This document shows positions 9,466 through 17,312 of a DNA stretch of 64,000 nt, one piece after another; the stretch's first letter is position 1; every line of letters starts with the position of its first letter. The notes beneath the pieces were generated by a model. It was not told the origin of the DNA. It searched no databases and was given only the letters and a program-made list of their open reading frames with translations. The position numbers and the translations under genes were made by a program. Origin of the DNA: Betaproteobacteria bacterium (GTDB taxonomy: Bacteria > Pseudomonadota > Gammaproteobacteria > Burkholderiales > Usitatibacteraceae); NCBI GenBank assembly GCA_016709665.1, contig JADJMI010000026.1, positions 62,001-126,000 of the forward strand, written 5' to 3'.

Positions 9466-10697
9466 GGGGCCGCGGCGCCGTGAGGAACGCGGCGCACCGG
9501 GAGCCGCCGGGCCAGGAGGGCCATCGCCGCCACGGTCACGGCGCCCGCGACGAACGGCGCCTTGGGTCCGCGCGTTTCGGACAGCCAGCCCCCCACGGCC
9601 ATGCCGGAGCCCAGGCCGCTCACGATGAAGGTCGACGACCAGGTGAACGCTTCCGTGGCGTAGCGCGCCGGGGCCAGTCGCGAGACGAGGACCGACTGGC
9701 AGGCGATGCTCGGCGCGATGGCGGCGCCGGCGATGAAGGCCGCGGCGCCGAAGGCGAGGGCGCCATCGACGAAGGCATGCAGCGCGAGGGGCAGCGACAT
9801 GATCGCGAGCGTCGCCGCGAACTGCCGTTCGACGGGGGCGCGGAGGTCGAGCCCGCCGAAGAGCGTTCCGCCGAGGGCGCTGCCGAAGGAGTTGGCGGCG
9901 AGCAGGATGCCGCCGAGCGCCGGCAGCCCGAGGAAGGTCGCGTAGGCGGGATAGCCGACCTCGAGCTGGCCGAAGGCCAGGGTGAGGCCGAAAGTGGCGC
10001 CGAAGACGACCAGCAGGTGCGGGTCCGTGAGCGGGCCCAGCAGGTGGCGCTCGACGGGCGGCTCGGGCTTGAAGTACCTGAGGGCGGGCGAGAGCACGAA
10101 GACGAGGAAGGACGCGACGATCACGCCGATCGACAGCGCGTAGGCGGCGGTCGGGTTCGCGCTGGCGACCACGCCGGCGACGATGGCCGGACCCAGGGTG
10201 AAATTGAGCTCGATCATCACGGCGTCGATCGAGAAGGCGCGGCGCCTGTCCTCGTCCCGGGTGAAGCGCATGCGCCAGAGCGTGCGCGTGAGCACCGTCA
10301 TGGGCGTGGCGAACAGGCCCGCCACCGTGGCGGCCAGCGCGACGGCCGCGAACCCGGCGTCGAGGATCGCGGTGAGCAGGATGGCCAGGTGGGCGAGGGG
10401 GCTCACGACGCCCGTGACGGCCACCACCGTCCCGGGCCCTTGCCGGTCGATGAGGCGGCCCTGCACGGGGGCACCCACCGCCATGGCGACGAAGTAGATG
10501 CCGGAGATGCTGCCCGCCAGGGCGTACGAGCCCATCGAATCGCGCAAGCACATCAGCATGGAAAGCCCTACCATTCCGATGGGCATGCGCGAGAGCACCG
10601 CGACGGCGACCAGTGTCGTCACGTCGGGCAGGCGGAAGAAATCGCGGTACTGGGAGGCGAAGCGGCGCATGGCGAGGCGGGGAACCCGGGTTGGCAT
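9459..10697 (-). CDS. Major facilitator superfamily transporter
   Basis: A 412-residue protein with about twelve hydrophobic segments, an MFS-like loop after helix 2 (GRLIDRQGPG) and basic cytoplasmic ends. No substrate can be assigned from sequence; it resembles uncharacterised MFS exporters. It sits on the opposite strand between trmJ and cysE, two genes that are often adjacent in front of the isc cluster, so it looks inserted into an older neighbourhood. ATG 10,697 is used; ATG 10,670 (MRRFASQYRDFF) would also give a full transporter. Its promoter must overlap that of cysE, which is divergent. Confidence 0.8.
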   Translation of the reverse strand: MPTRVPRLAMRRFASQYRDFFRLPDVTTLVAVAVLSRMPIGMVGLSMLMCLRDSMGSYALAGSISGIYFVAMAVGAPVQGRLIDRQGPGTVVAVTGVVSPLAHLAILLTAILDAGFAAVALAATVAGLFATPMTVLTRTLWRMRFTRDEDRRRAFSIDAVMIELNFTLGPAIVAGVVASANPTAAYALSIGVIVASFLVFVLSPALRYFKPEPPVERHLLGPLTDPHLLVVFGATFGLTLAFGQLEVGYPAYATFLGLPALGGILLAANSFGSALGGTLFGGLDLRAPVERQFAATLAIMSLPLALHAFVDGALAFGAAAFIAGAAIAPSIACQSVLVSRLAPARYATEAFTWSSTFIVSGLGSGMAVGGWLSETRGPKAPFVAGAVTVAAMALLARRLPVRRVPHGAAAPH

Positions 10698-10720
10698 CGA
10701 CGGGTCGAATAGTTGATAAT
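10691..10720 (+). promoter_or_regulatory. Candidate sigma70 promoter of cysE
   Basis: TTGGCA (10,691-10,696) and GATAAT (10,715-10,720) each match five of six consensus bases with an 18-base spacer. The start site would lie near 10,727, leaving about 49 bases of leader before the cysE ATG. The -35 overlaps the start of the divergent MFS gene. Confidence 0.55.
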
Positions 10721-10775
10721 TTTACTCGGAGAAACGGCCGGCCGCCGGCCCGCCCGTTCGGAGAGCGACGAAGCC

Positions 10776-11510
10776 ATGTTCGACAGGATCCGTGAAGACA
10801 TCCGCTGCGTTTTCGCCCGCGATCCCGCGGCGCGGAGCACGTGGGAGGTCCTCACGTGCTACCCCGGGTTCCACGCGCTCCTCTTCCACCGGCTGGCGCA
10901 CGCGTTCTGGGCCGCCGGCCTGAAGTGGCTGGGCCGCCTCACCTCGAACGTCGCGCGCTTCCTCACCGGCATCGAGATCCACCCGGGCGCCACCATCGGC
11001 CGGCGCGTCTTCATCGACCACGGCATGGGCGTGGTGATCGGCGAGACGGCCGAGATCGGCGACGACTGCACGCTCTACCACGGGGTCACCCTGGGGGGCG
11101 TCTCGTGGAACAAGGGCAAGCGCCACCCGACGCTCGGCAAGGGCGTGGTGGTGGGGGCGGGGGCCAAGATCCTGGGCCCCTTCACGGTCGGCGACGGCGC
11201 GAAGGTGGGCTCCAATTCCGTGGTGGTGAAGGCGGTCCCCGAGGGGGCGACCGTCGTGGGCATTCCCGCTCGCATCGTGGAGGACCACACCGCGGCCCGC
11301 ATGGCCTTCGACGCCTATGCCGTGAGCGGCAACCTGGACGATCCGCTCAACCAGGTGCTCACGACGCTCGGCTCGAAAACGGACGACATCGATGCCCGGC
11401 TCGCCGAACTGGCCGCGCGACTCGAGGCCCTCGAGGGGCCGGCCTCCGACAGGCCCGCGGAGCGCGACCTGCGCCTCGCGTCGCCGGCCGCCCGTGCCGG
11501 CAATACTTGA
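10776..11510 (+). CDS. cysE: Serine O-acetyltransferase
   Basis: A 244-residue CysE that makes O-acetylserine from serine and acetyl-CoA, the precursor of cysteine. An N-terminal helical part (about 1-60) is followed by a left-handed beta-helix of hexapeptide repeats (IEIHPGATIGRRVFIDHG, VVIGETAEIGDDCTLYHGVT), with catalytic His residues in IDHG and YHGVT. The C-terminal tail (about 185-244) is longer than in E. coli and charged. It precedes iscR and the cysteine desulfurase iscS, so cysteine supply is coupled by position to Fe-S cluster assembly. Its TGA lies inside the first IscR box. Start chosen at ATG 10,776 because MFDRIREDIR matches the family N-terminus. Confidence 0.93.
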   Translation: MFDRIREDIRCVFARDPAARSTWEVLTCYPGFHALLFHRLAHAFWAAGLKWLGRLTSNVARFLTGIEIHPGATIGRRVFIDHGMGVVIGETAEIGDDCTLYHGVTLGGVSWNKGKRHPTLGKGVVVGAGAKILGPFTVGDGAKVGSNSVVVKAVPEGATVVGIPARIVEDHTAARMAFDAYAVSGNLDDPLNQVLTTLGSKTDDIDARLAELAARLEALEGPASDRPAERDLRLASPAARAGNT

Positions 11511-11527
11511 CTGATTTAATCGGGATT
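11503..11527 (+). promoter_or_regulatory. IscR type 1 box, copy 1
   Basis: ATACTTGA-N7-AA-TCGGGATT resembles the type 1 operator bound by [2Fe-2S]-IscR. It overlaps the -35-like TTGACT (11,507-11,512) of the isc promoter, so binding should block RNA polymerase. It also contains the cysE stop codon. A second near-identical copy follows 30 bases downstream. Confidence 0.75.
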
Positions 11528-11537
11528 CGGCTATACT
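11507..11537 (+). promoter_or_regulatory. isc operon promoter
   Basis: TTGACT (11,507-11,512) and TATACT (11,532-11,537) with a 19-base spacer. Both elements are embedded in or abut the two IscR boxes, the arrangement expected for autorepression by IscR. The start would be near 11,544, leaving a leader of about 43 bases. Confidence 0.65.
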
Positions 11538-11557
11538 TGAGCAATAAAGTCGGGATT
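11533..11557 (+). promoter_or_regulatory. IscR type 1 box, copy 2
   Basis: Second copy of the box, ATACTTGA-N7-AG-TCGGGATT, exactly 30 bases (about three helical turns) after the first, so two dimers would bind on the same DNA face. It covers the -10 and start region. Its end overlaps an inverted repeat GTCGGGA-ttg-TCCCGAC (11,550-11,566) that could fold in the mRNA leader. Confidence 0.72.
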
Positions 11558-11586
11558 GTCCCGACTCCCCCCGGACGAGGTGCCCG

Positions 11587-12063
11587 ATGAGACTCACGAC
11601 GAAGGGAAGATTTGCGGTCACCGCGATGCTCGACCTGGCCCTGCACTCGACCAAGGGGCCGGTCACGCTCGCGGGCATCAGCGCGCGCCAGCGCATCTCG
11701 CTGTCCTACCTGGAGCAGCTCTTCGGCAAGCTGCGCCGACGTTCGCTCGTCGAGAGCGTGCGCGGGCCGGGCGGCGGCTACCACCTCGCCCGCGACGGCG
11801 CGCTCATCACGGTCGCGGACATCATCAACGCCGTCGAGGAGACGATCGACTCCACGCAGTGCGGCGGCCGCGAGAACTGCCACGACAGCCAGCGCTGCAT
11901 GACGCACGACCTCTGGGTCGACCTGAACGCCACCGTGCACGGCTTCCTCTCGCGGGTGACGCTCGCGCAGCTCGTGGAGAAGCAGCGCCTGCAGCCCGCC
12001 TCCGTCATCGCCCCGCCGCGCAACCGCGCCTCGCGCGCCTCGGGCCCGACCATCGCCGTCTAG
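11587..12063 (+). CDS. iscR: Fe-S cluster-sensing Rrf2 regulator IscR
   Basis: A 158-residue Rrf2-family repressor. The N-terminal winged helix-turn-helix (MRLTTKGRFAVTAMLDLAL to GGGYHLAR) binds DNA. The cluster ligands sit at exactly the E. coli positions: Cys92, Cys98, Cys104 and His107. When loaded with a [2Fe-2S] cluster it should bind the two upstream boxes and shut down the operon; apo-IscR relieves this. It is the first gene of iscRSUA-hscBA-fdx-iscX. The last about 25 residues are basic and variable, as usual. Confidence 0.95.
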   Translation: MRLTTKGRFAVTAMLDLALHSTKGPVTLAGISARQRISLSYLEQLFGKLRRRSLVESVRGPGGGYHLARDGALITVADIINAVEETIDSTQCGGRENCHDSQRCMTHDLWVDLNATVHGFLSRVTLAQLVEKQRLQPASVIAPPRNRASRASGPTIAV

Positions 12064-12091
12064 GCACGCGCCCCCCCGGAAGAGCCCCGAC

Positions 12092-13309
12092 ATGACCGAC
12101 AAGCCGTTGCCCATCTACCTGGACTACTCGGCCACCACGCCGGTGGACGCGCGCGTGGCCGCGAAGATGATCCCCTGGCTCACCGAGCACTTCGGCAACC
12201 CCGCCTCGCGCAGCCACGCCTACGGCTGGGAGGCCGAGGAGGCCGTCGAGAACGCCCGCGCGGAAGTCGCGAAGCTGGTGAACGCGGATCCGAAGGAGAT
12301 CGTGTGGACCTCCGGGGCCACCGAGTCGAACAACCTCGCCCTCAAGGGCGCGGCGCACTTCTACCAGGCGAAGGGCAGGCACATCGTCACGGTGAAGACC
12401 GAGCACAAGGCCGTGCTCGACACGGTCCGCGAACTCGAAAGGCAGGGCTTCACGGCCACCTACCTCGACCCGGAGCCGGACGGCCTCGTGGACCTCGCGA
12501 AGTTCCGCGAGGCCCTGCGCCCGGACACCATCGTCGCCTCGGTGATGTCCGTGAACAACGAGATCGGCGTTATCCAGCCGATCGCCGCGATGGGCGAGAT
12601 CTGCCGCGAGAAGGGCGTCGTCTTCCACGTCGACAGCGCACAGGCCACGGGCAAGGTGCCCATCGACCTGGCCGCCCTCAAGGTGGACCTCATGAGCTTC
12701 TCGGCCCACAAGACGTACGGCCCGAAGGGCATCGGCGCGCTCTACGTGCGCAGGAAGCCCCGCGTTCGCCTGGAGGCCCAGATGCACGGCGGCGGCCACG
12801 AAAAGGGCTTCCGCTCGGGCACGCTCGCCACGCACCAGATCGTCGGCATGGGCGAAGCCTTCCGCCTGGCGCGCCTCGAGATGGCCGCCGAGAACGAGCG
12901 CATCCGCATGCTGCGCGACCGCCTCCTCGGGGGCCTCAAGGGGATGGAGGAGGTCTACGTGAACGGCGACCTCGACCACCGCGTGCCCCACAACCTCAAC
13001 GTGAGCTTCAACTTCGTCGAGGGCGAGTCGCTCATCATGGGCATGAAGGAACTCGCGGTCTCCTCGGGCTCGGCCTGCACCTCGGCCTCGCTCGAGCCCT
13101 CGTACGTGCTGCGCGCCCTCGGGCGCAACGACGAGCTCGCGCACAGCTCCATCCGCTTCACGCTCGGCCGCTGGACCACCGAGGCCGACGTCGACTTCGC
13201 GGTGAAGCTCCTGCAGGAGCGCATCGGCAAGCTGCGCGAGATGAGCCCGCTGTGGGAAATGTACAAGGAAGGCATCGACCTCAATACCGTCCAGTGGGCG
13301 GCGCACTAG
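12092..13309 (+). CDS. iscS: Cysteine desulfurase IscS
   Basis: A 405-residue PLP enzyme that takes sulfur from cysteine as a persulfide for Fe-S clusters, tRNA thiolation and other uses. The PLP lysine is Lys207 in SFSAHKTYGPKG, the PLP-contacting His is in TEHKAV, and the mobile persulfide cysteine is Cys329 in SSGSACTSAS, all as in group I (IscS) enzymes. Length and spacing match E. coli (404 residues). It lies 28 bases after iscR and 17 before iscU. MnmA, encoded in this window at 56 kb, is one expected sulfur client. Confidence 0.97.
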   Translation: MTDKPLPIYLDYSATTPVDARVAAKMIPWLTEHFGNPASRSHAYGWEAEEAVENARAEVAKLVNADPKEIVWTSGATESNNLALKGAAHFYQAKGRHIVTVKTEHKAVLDTVRELERQGFTATYLDPEPDGLVDLAKFREALRPDTIVASVMSVNNEIGVIQPIAAMGEICREKGVVFHVDSAQATGKVPIDLAALKVDLMSFSAHKTYGPKGIGALYVRRKPRVRLEAQMHGGGHEKGFRSGTLATHQIVGMGEAFRLARLEMAAENERIRMLRDRLLGGLKGMEEVYVNGDLDHRVPHNLNVSFNFVEGESLIMGMKELAVSSGSACTSASLEPSYVLRALGRNDELAHSSIRFTLGRWTTEADVDFAVKLLQERIGKLREMSPLWEMYKEGIDLNTVQWAAH

Positions 13310-13326
13310 GCAACCGGAGAGTCACC

Positions 13327-13737
13327 ATGGCATACAGCGACAAGGTCATCGATCACTACGAGAATCCCCGCAACGTCGGCTCGTTCGCCAAGGACGAGGA
13401 CGGCGTCGCCACCGGGATGGTGGGCGCGCCGGCCTGCGGCGACGTGATGAAGCTGCAGATCAAGGTGGGCCCGAACGGCGTCATCGAGGACGCCAAGTTC
13501 AAGACGTACGGCTGCGGATCGGCCATCGCCTCCTCCTCCCTCGTGACCGAATGGGTCAAGGGCAAGACGCTGGAGGAGGCGGCCACGATCCGCAACACGC
13601 AGATCGCCGAGGAGCTCGCGCTTCCGCCGGTCAAGATCCACTGCTCCATCCTCGCCGAGGACGCCATCAAGGCCGCCGTCGCGGACTACCGCAAGAAGTA
13701 CGGCGAGGACGACGCGGCGAAGAAAGCGGCGGATTGA
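13327..13737 (+). CDS. iscU: Fe-S cluster scaffold IscU
   Basis: A 136-residue scaffold on which [2Fe-2S] clusters are assembled. The three cluster cysteines are Cys37, Cys63 and Cys106, with the stabilising Asp39. The LPPVK motif recognised by the chaperone HscA is at 99-103. Length is slightly above E. coli (128) because of a charged C-terminal tail. Two bases separate its stop from the iscA start. Confidence 0.97.
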   Translation: MAYSDKVIDHYENPRNVGSFAKDEDGVATGMVGAPACGDVMKLQIKVGPNGVIEDAKFKTYGCGSAIASSSLVTEWVKGKTLEEAATIRNTQIAEELALPPVKIHCSILAEDAIKAAVADYRKKYGEDDAAKKAAD

Positions 13738-13739
13738 CC

Positions 13740-14063
13740 ATGGCCGTCACGCTCACCGCACGCGCGGCGGACCACATCCAGCGCTACATCGAGAAGCGGG
13801 GCAAGGGCATCGGCCTCAGGCTCGGCGTGAGGACGACGGGGTGCTCCGGCATGGCCTACAAGATCGAGTTCGCCGACGGCCCGCAGGAGGGCGACGTCCA
13901 GTTCGAATCGAACGGCGTGCGCGTCCTCGTCGATCCCAAGAGCCTCGCCTACCTCGACGGCACCGAGCTCGATTTCGTGCGCGAGGGCCTCAACGAGGGC
14001 TTCAAGTTCTTGAACCCCAACGAGAAGGATCGCTGCGGGTGCGGGGAGTCGTTCAACGTCTGA
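13740..14063 (+). CDS. iscA: A-type Fe-S carrier IscA
   Basis: A 107-residue A-type carrier that accepts clusters or iron and passes them on. The three conserved cysteines Cys35 (TTGCSG), Cys99 and Cys101 (CGCGESF) are present. It starts two bases after the iscU stop and is followed by a 64-base gap before hscB, the only gap of any size inside the operon; that gap holds GC-rich repeats of 'ggcgc' type but no clear signal. Confidence 0.96.
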   Translation: MAVTLTARAADHIQRYIEKRGKGIGLRLGVRTTGCSGMAYKIEFADGPQEGDVQFESNGVRVLVDPKSLAYLDGTELDFVREGLNEGFKFLNPNEKDRCGCGESFNV

Positions 14064-14127
14064 TCCCCGGCGCGCTCGAACCTCGGCGCCGACGCGGGGC
14101 GCTCCAACGACAGCGCCCCGCGCTTCC

Positions 14128-14670
14128 ATGAATCCCGAATTCACCCGCAACCACTTCGAACTGCTCGGCCTGCCGGTCGCGTTCGCGCTCGAACTCGAAG
14201 CGCTCGAGCGCGCCTATCTCGACCTGCAATCGCGCGTGCACCCGGATCGCTTCGCCTCCGCCGGCGAGAGCGAGCGCCGCGTCGCCATGCAGTGGGCCAC
14301 GCGCGCCAACGAGGCCTACCGCACGCTGAGGAACCCCCTGGACCGCGCGCGCTACCTGCTCGGGCTCAAGGGCTTCGACACCGGCGAGGAGTCCAATACG
14401 TCGATGCCGGCGGACTTCCTCATGCAGCAGATGGAGTGGAGAGAAGCGGTCGAGGCCGGGCGCGCCGGCGACGACCCCGCCGCGCTCGAGGCCGTGCGTG
14501 GCGAGCTCGCCGCCGCCCGGCGCGAGATGCAGGCCCTGCTCGCCCGCGCGCTGGGGGGCGATCGCAACTACGAGGCCGGCTGTTCGCTGGTGCGCAAGCT
14601 CCGATTCCTCGACCGCCTCGAGGAAGAGATCGACGACGCGCTCGAGGCGGCGAGCGAAGGGCGGCCATGA
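14128..14670 (+). CDS. hscB: Co-chaperone HscB
   Basis: A 180-residue J-type co-chaperone that brings IscU to HscA and stimulates its ATPase. The J domain (about 1-80) contains the HPD tripeptide at residues 38-40; the C-terminal three-helix part binds IscU. Its TGA overlaps the ATG of hscA (ATGA), so the two are translationally coupled. Confidence 0.95.
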   Translation: MNPEFTRNHFELLGLPVAFALELEALERAYLDLQSRVHPDRFASAGESERRVAMQWATRANEAYRTLRNPLDRARYLLGLKGFDTGEESNTSMPADFLMQQMEWREAVEAGRAGDDPAALEAVRGELAAARREMQALLARALGGDRNYEAGCSLVRKLRFLDRLEEEIDDALEAASEGRP

Positions 14671-16538
14671 GCCTGCTGCAGATTTCCGAGCCGGGCGAAT
14701 CGCCCGAGCCGCACCAGAGGCGCCTCGCGGTCGGCATCGACCTGGGCACCACGCACTCGCTCGTCGCGACGGTGCGCAGCTCCTCGGCCGAGGCGTTGCC
14801 CGACCGCGAGGGGCGCGTGCTGCTGCCCTCGGTCGTGCGATACCTGCCCGATGGCGGCGTTCACGTGGGCGAGGACGCGAAGGCGCGGGCCGGCGACGAC
14901 CCGGCCAACACCATCGTGTCCGTGAAGCGATTCATGGGCCGCGGCGTCGCCGACGTGGCGAAGTTCGGCGCGCTGCCCTACCGCTTCGTGGACGCGCCGG
15001 GCATGGTCGGCATCGAGACGGCGGCGGGCCTTCGCTCGCCGGTGCAGGTCTCGGCCGAGATCCTGCGCACGCTGCGCGAGCGGGCCGAGCAGACGCTCGG
15101 CGGGGAGCTCTTCGGCGCCGTCGTCACGGTGCCCGCGTATTTCGACGATTCGCAGCGCCAGGCGACGAAGGACGCGGCGAAGCTCGCGGGCCTCAACGTG
15201 CTGCGCCTGCTCAACGAGCCGACGGCCGCGGCCATCGCCTACGGCCTGGACAACGCCTCCCAGGGCACCTTCGCGATCTTCGACCTGGGCGGCGGCACGT
15301 TCGACCTGTCGATCCTCAAGCTCACGCGCGGCGTGTTCGAGGTGCTCTCGACGAGCGGCGATTCGGCCCTCGGCGGCGACGACTTCGACCAGGCCATCGC
15401 CGTGCACTGGCGCGTGCACCACGGGCTCGCCGACGCCTCGGGCAAGGACACGCGCCGCCTGCTGGTCGCGGCCCGCCAGGTGAAGGAGGCGCTCTCCACG
15501 CAGGAGGAGGCGGGCGCCGACGTGACGCTCTCCTGGGGCCAGCAGATGCACCTCAAGCTGAAGCGCGCCGAGTTCGAGCACATCACCGCCGCGCTCGTGC
15601 AGAAGACGCTCGGGCCCACGCGCAAGGCGCTTCGCGACGCGGGCCTCGGGGTTGCCGACGTCGACGGCGTCGTGCTCGTCGGCGGCGCCACGCGCATGCC
15701 CCACCTGCAGCGCGCCGTCGAGAAGTGCTTCGGGCGCGCGCCGCTCAAGGACCTCGACCCGGACCGGGTCGTCGCCATCGGCGCCGCCATCCAGGCCAAC
15801 GCGCTCGCGGGCAACCGCTCGGCCGACGACGACTGGCTCCTGCTCGACGTGACGCCGCTGTCGCTGGGCCTCGAGACGATGGGCGGGCTCGTCGAGCGCG
15901 TCATCCCGCGCAACTCGACGATCCCCGTGGCGCGCGCGCAGGAATTCACCACCTTCAAGGACGGCCAGTCGGCGATGGCGATCCACGTGGTGCAGGGCGA
16001 GCGCGAGCTCGTGTCCGATTGCCGCTCGCTCGCGCGGTTCGAACTGCGCGGCATCCCGCCGATGGTCGCCGGCGCGGCGCGCATCGCGGTCACCTTCCAG
16101 GTGGACGCCGACGGCCTGCTGTCGGTCTCCGCGCAGGAGAAGACCACGGGCGTCCTGGCTTCGGTGGTGGTGAAGCCCTCCTACGGGCTCACGGACGACG
16201 AGGTGGCCCGCATGCTGCGCGAAGGCTTCGACCACGCCCAGGCGGACCGCGACGCCCGCCTGCTCGCCGAGCAACGGGTCGAGGCCGCCGCGATGCTGTC
16301 GGCCCTGCGCGCCGCGATCGACTCGGACGGGGACCTGCTCACGGAAGAGGAACGCGGGAGCCTCGAGGCCCGCGCGGCCAGCCTCGAGCGCGCCGCGCAG
16401 GGGACGGACCCGCGCGCGGTGAAGTCGGCGGTGGAAGCGGTGAACCGGGCGAGCGAATCCTTCGCGGCGCGCCGCATGGACCGCACGATCGCCCGGGCCC
16501 TCTCGGGCCGGCACATCGGCGAGGTACCCACCTCGTGA
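14667..16538 (+). CDS. hscA: Hsp70-type chaperone HscA
   Basis: A 623-residue specialised Hsp70 for Fe-S cluster transfer from IscU. The ATPase domain shows the phosphate loops GIDLGTTHSLVA and FDLGGGTFDLSIL plus VLVGGATRMP; the substrate domain begins after the linker in DDWLLLDVTPLSLGLETMGG. Length is close to E. coli HscA (616) and it lacks the long acidic lid tail of DnaK, which supports HscA. It overlaps hscB and fdx by four bases on either side. Confidence 0.95.
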   Translation: MSLLQISEPGESPEPHQRRLAVGIDLGTTHSLVATVRSSSAEALPDREGRVLLPSVVRYLPDGGVHVGEDAKARAGDDPANTIVSVKRFMGRGVADVAKFGALPYRFVDAPGMVGIETAAGLRSPVQVSAEILRTLRERAEQTLGGELFGAVVTVPAYFDDSQRQATKDAAKLAGLNVLRLLNEPTAAAIAYGLDNASQGTFAIFDLGGGTFDLSILKLTRGVFEVLSTSGDSALGGDDFDQAIAVHWRVHHGLADASGKDTRRLLVAARQVKEALSTQEEAGADVTLSWGQQMHLKLKRAEFEHITAALVQKTLGPTRKALRDAGLGVADVDGVVLVGGATRMPHLQRAVEKCFGRAPLKDLDPDRVVAIGAAIQANALAGNRSADDDWLLLDVTPLSLGLETMGGLVERVIPRNSTIPVARAQEFTTFKDGQSAMAIHVVQGERELVSDCRSLARFELRGIPPMVAGAARIAVTFQVDADGLLSVSAQEKTTGVLASVVVKPSYGLTDDEVARMLREGFDHAQADRDARLLAEQRVEAAAMLSALRAAIDSDGDLLTEEERGSLEARAASLERAAQGTDPRAVKSAVEAVNRASESFAARRMDRTIARALSGRHIGEVPTS

Positions 16539-16876
16539 CCCGCGTCACCGTCCTGCCCCACGACGCCCTTTGCCCGGAGGGCGCGGTCCTCGAGGTCGAC
16601 CCCGGCCTTTCGCTGTGCGACGCGCTCCTCGCGAACGGCATCGAGATCGAGCACGCCTGCGAGAAATCCTGCGCCTGCACGACCTGCCACGTGATCGTCC
16701 GCGAAGGATTCGCCGCGCTGGATCCCGCCACCGAGAAGGAAGACGATCTCCTCGACAAGGCCTGGGGACTCGAGCTCACCTCCCGCCTCGCGTGCCAGGC
16801 CCGGGTGGGCACCACGGCGCTCACCGTCGAGATCCCGCGCTACACCATCAACCACGCGTCCGAACTCAAGCGCTGA
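16535..16876 (+). CDS. fdx: ISC-type [2Fe-2S] ferredoxin
   Basis: A 113-residue adrenodoxin-like ferredoxin that supplies electrons for cluster assembly. Cluster ligands are Cys42, Cys48, Cys51 and a Cys at about 87 in SRLACQA; an extra Cys46 lies in the binding loop, as in E. coli Fdx. Start is GTG, overlapping the hscA stop as GTGA. Confidence 0.95.
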   Translation: MTRVTVLPHDALCPEGAVLEVDPGLSLCDALLANGIEIEHACEKSCACTTCHVIVREGFAALDPATEKEDDLLDKAWGLELTSRLACQARVGTTALTVEIPRYTINHASELKR

Positions 16877-16899
16877 CGCCAGCCCCGCCGGAGGAACCG

Positions 16900-17094
16900 A
16901 TGAAATGGACCGATTCGCGCGAGATCGCCATCGCGCTCGCCGAAAAGCTGCCGGACGTGGACCCGAGGACGGTCCGGTTCACGGACCTTCGCGACTGGGT
17001 GATGGGGCTCGAGGGGTTCGCCGACGAGCCCGGGCGAAGCGGGGAGAAGATCCTCGAAGCCATCCAGATGGCCTGGATGGAAGAGGCGGAGTAG
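16900..17094 (+). CDS. iscX: IscX (YfhJ) iron-binding regulator of cluster assembly
   Basis: A 64-residue acidic protein with the family features MKWTDSREIAIALAE, VRFTDLRDWV and the acidic C-terminus AWMEEAE. IscX binds iron and competes with frataxin for IscS. It ends the isc operon behind the Shine-Dalgarno GGAGG at 16,890-16,894. No plus-strand terminator is evident after it; the hairpin at 17,130 has its T-run on the other strand. Confidence 0.94.
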   Translation: MKWTDSREIAIALAEKLPDVDPRTVRFTDLRDWVMGLEGFADEPGRSGEKILEAIQMAWMEEAE

Positions 17095-17120
17095 CCCGCC
17101 GGGTCGCCCGACGGGACAGG

Positions 17121-17150
17121 AAAAAAAAAGGGGCAGGAGACCTGCCCCAC
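17121..17150 (-). terminator. Intrinsic terminator of the small RNA
   Basis: On the minus strand GGGGCAGG-tct-CCTGCCCC is followed directly by nine T residues, a textbook terminator. Its T-run lies only on the minus strand, so it serves a leftward transcript and not the rightward isc operon. Because glrR ends about 270 bases away, the transcript it terminates best is the predicted small RNA. Confidence 0.9.
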
Positions 17151-17210
17151 AAGGCGCACTCGTTGTATCCGTCGCCGGGATCTGATCCCTCCGAACGGCG
17201 ACGGACCTCA
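17121..17210 (-). ncRNA. Predicted sigma54-dependent small RNA downstream of glrR
   Basis: About 90 nt, from the start predicted 12 bases after the -12 element to the terminal U-run. It holds no convincing open reading frame. It folds into a 5' hairpin CCGTCGCC/GGCGACGG whose interior carries a second small stem (GGGAT-cag-ATCCC) and an exposed GGAGG, then a single-stranded stretch of about 22 nt, then the terminator hairpin. The promoter is sigma54-type and the adjacent operon encodes GlrK-QseG-GlrR; in enterobacteria GlrR activates the sRNA GlmY. The sequence is not recognisably GlmY, so this is an analogue or distant homologue by context. Targets are unknown; glmS is the first to test but is not in the window. 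Confidence 0.7.
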
Positions 17211-17221
17211 ATGTATCACCA

Positions 17222-17237
17222 GCAAAGTCGATGCCAA
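17222..17237 (-). promoter_or_regulatory. Sigma54 (-24/-12) promoter
   Basis: Minus-strand TTGGCAT-cgac-TTTGCT contains the invariant GG (17,235-17,234) and GC (17,223-17,222) separated by exactly 10 bases, and closely follows the TTGGCACG-N4-TTGC consensus. The start is predicted near 17,210. Confidence 0.75.
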
Positions 17238-17255
17238 GTTTGGCGAATCCTTTTA

Positions 17256-17268
17256 AATCAGTCCCTTA
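17256..17268 (+). promoter_or_regulatory. IHF-binding consensus
   Basis: AATCAGTCCCTTA matches WATCARNNNNTTR at every position, with an A/T tract (TTTTAAA) beside it. It lies at about -46 to -58 of the sigma54 start, between promoter and upstream activator boxes, where IHF normally bends DNA for sigma54 activators. Confidence 0.6.
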
Positions 17269-17312
17269 GCGATTTGCGGCCCGGGAGGGTGCAGACCGGT
17301 TCCGACGAACTG

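Noticed and set aside
17121..17150. Hairpin as terminator of the isc operon
   Set aside because: On the plus strand the A-run precedes the stem and no T-run follows; it only works for leftward transcripts.
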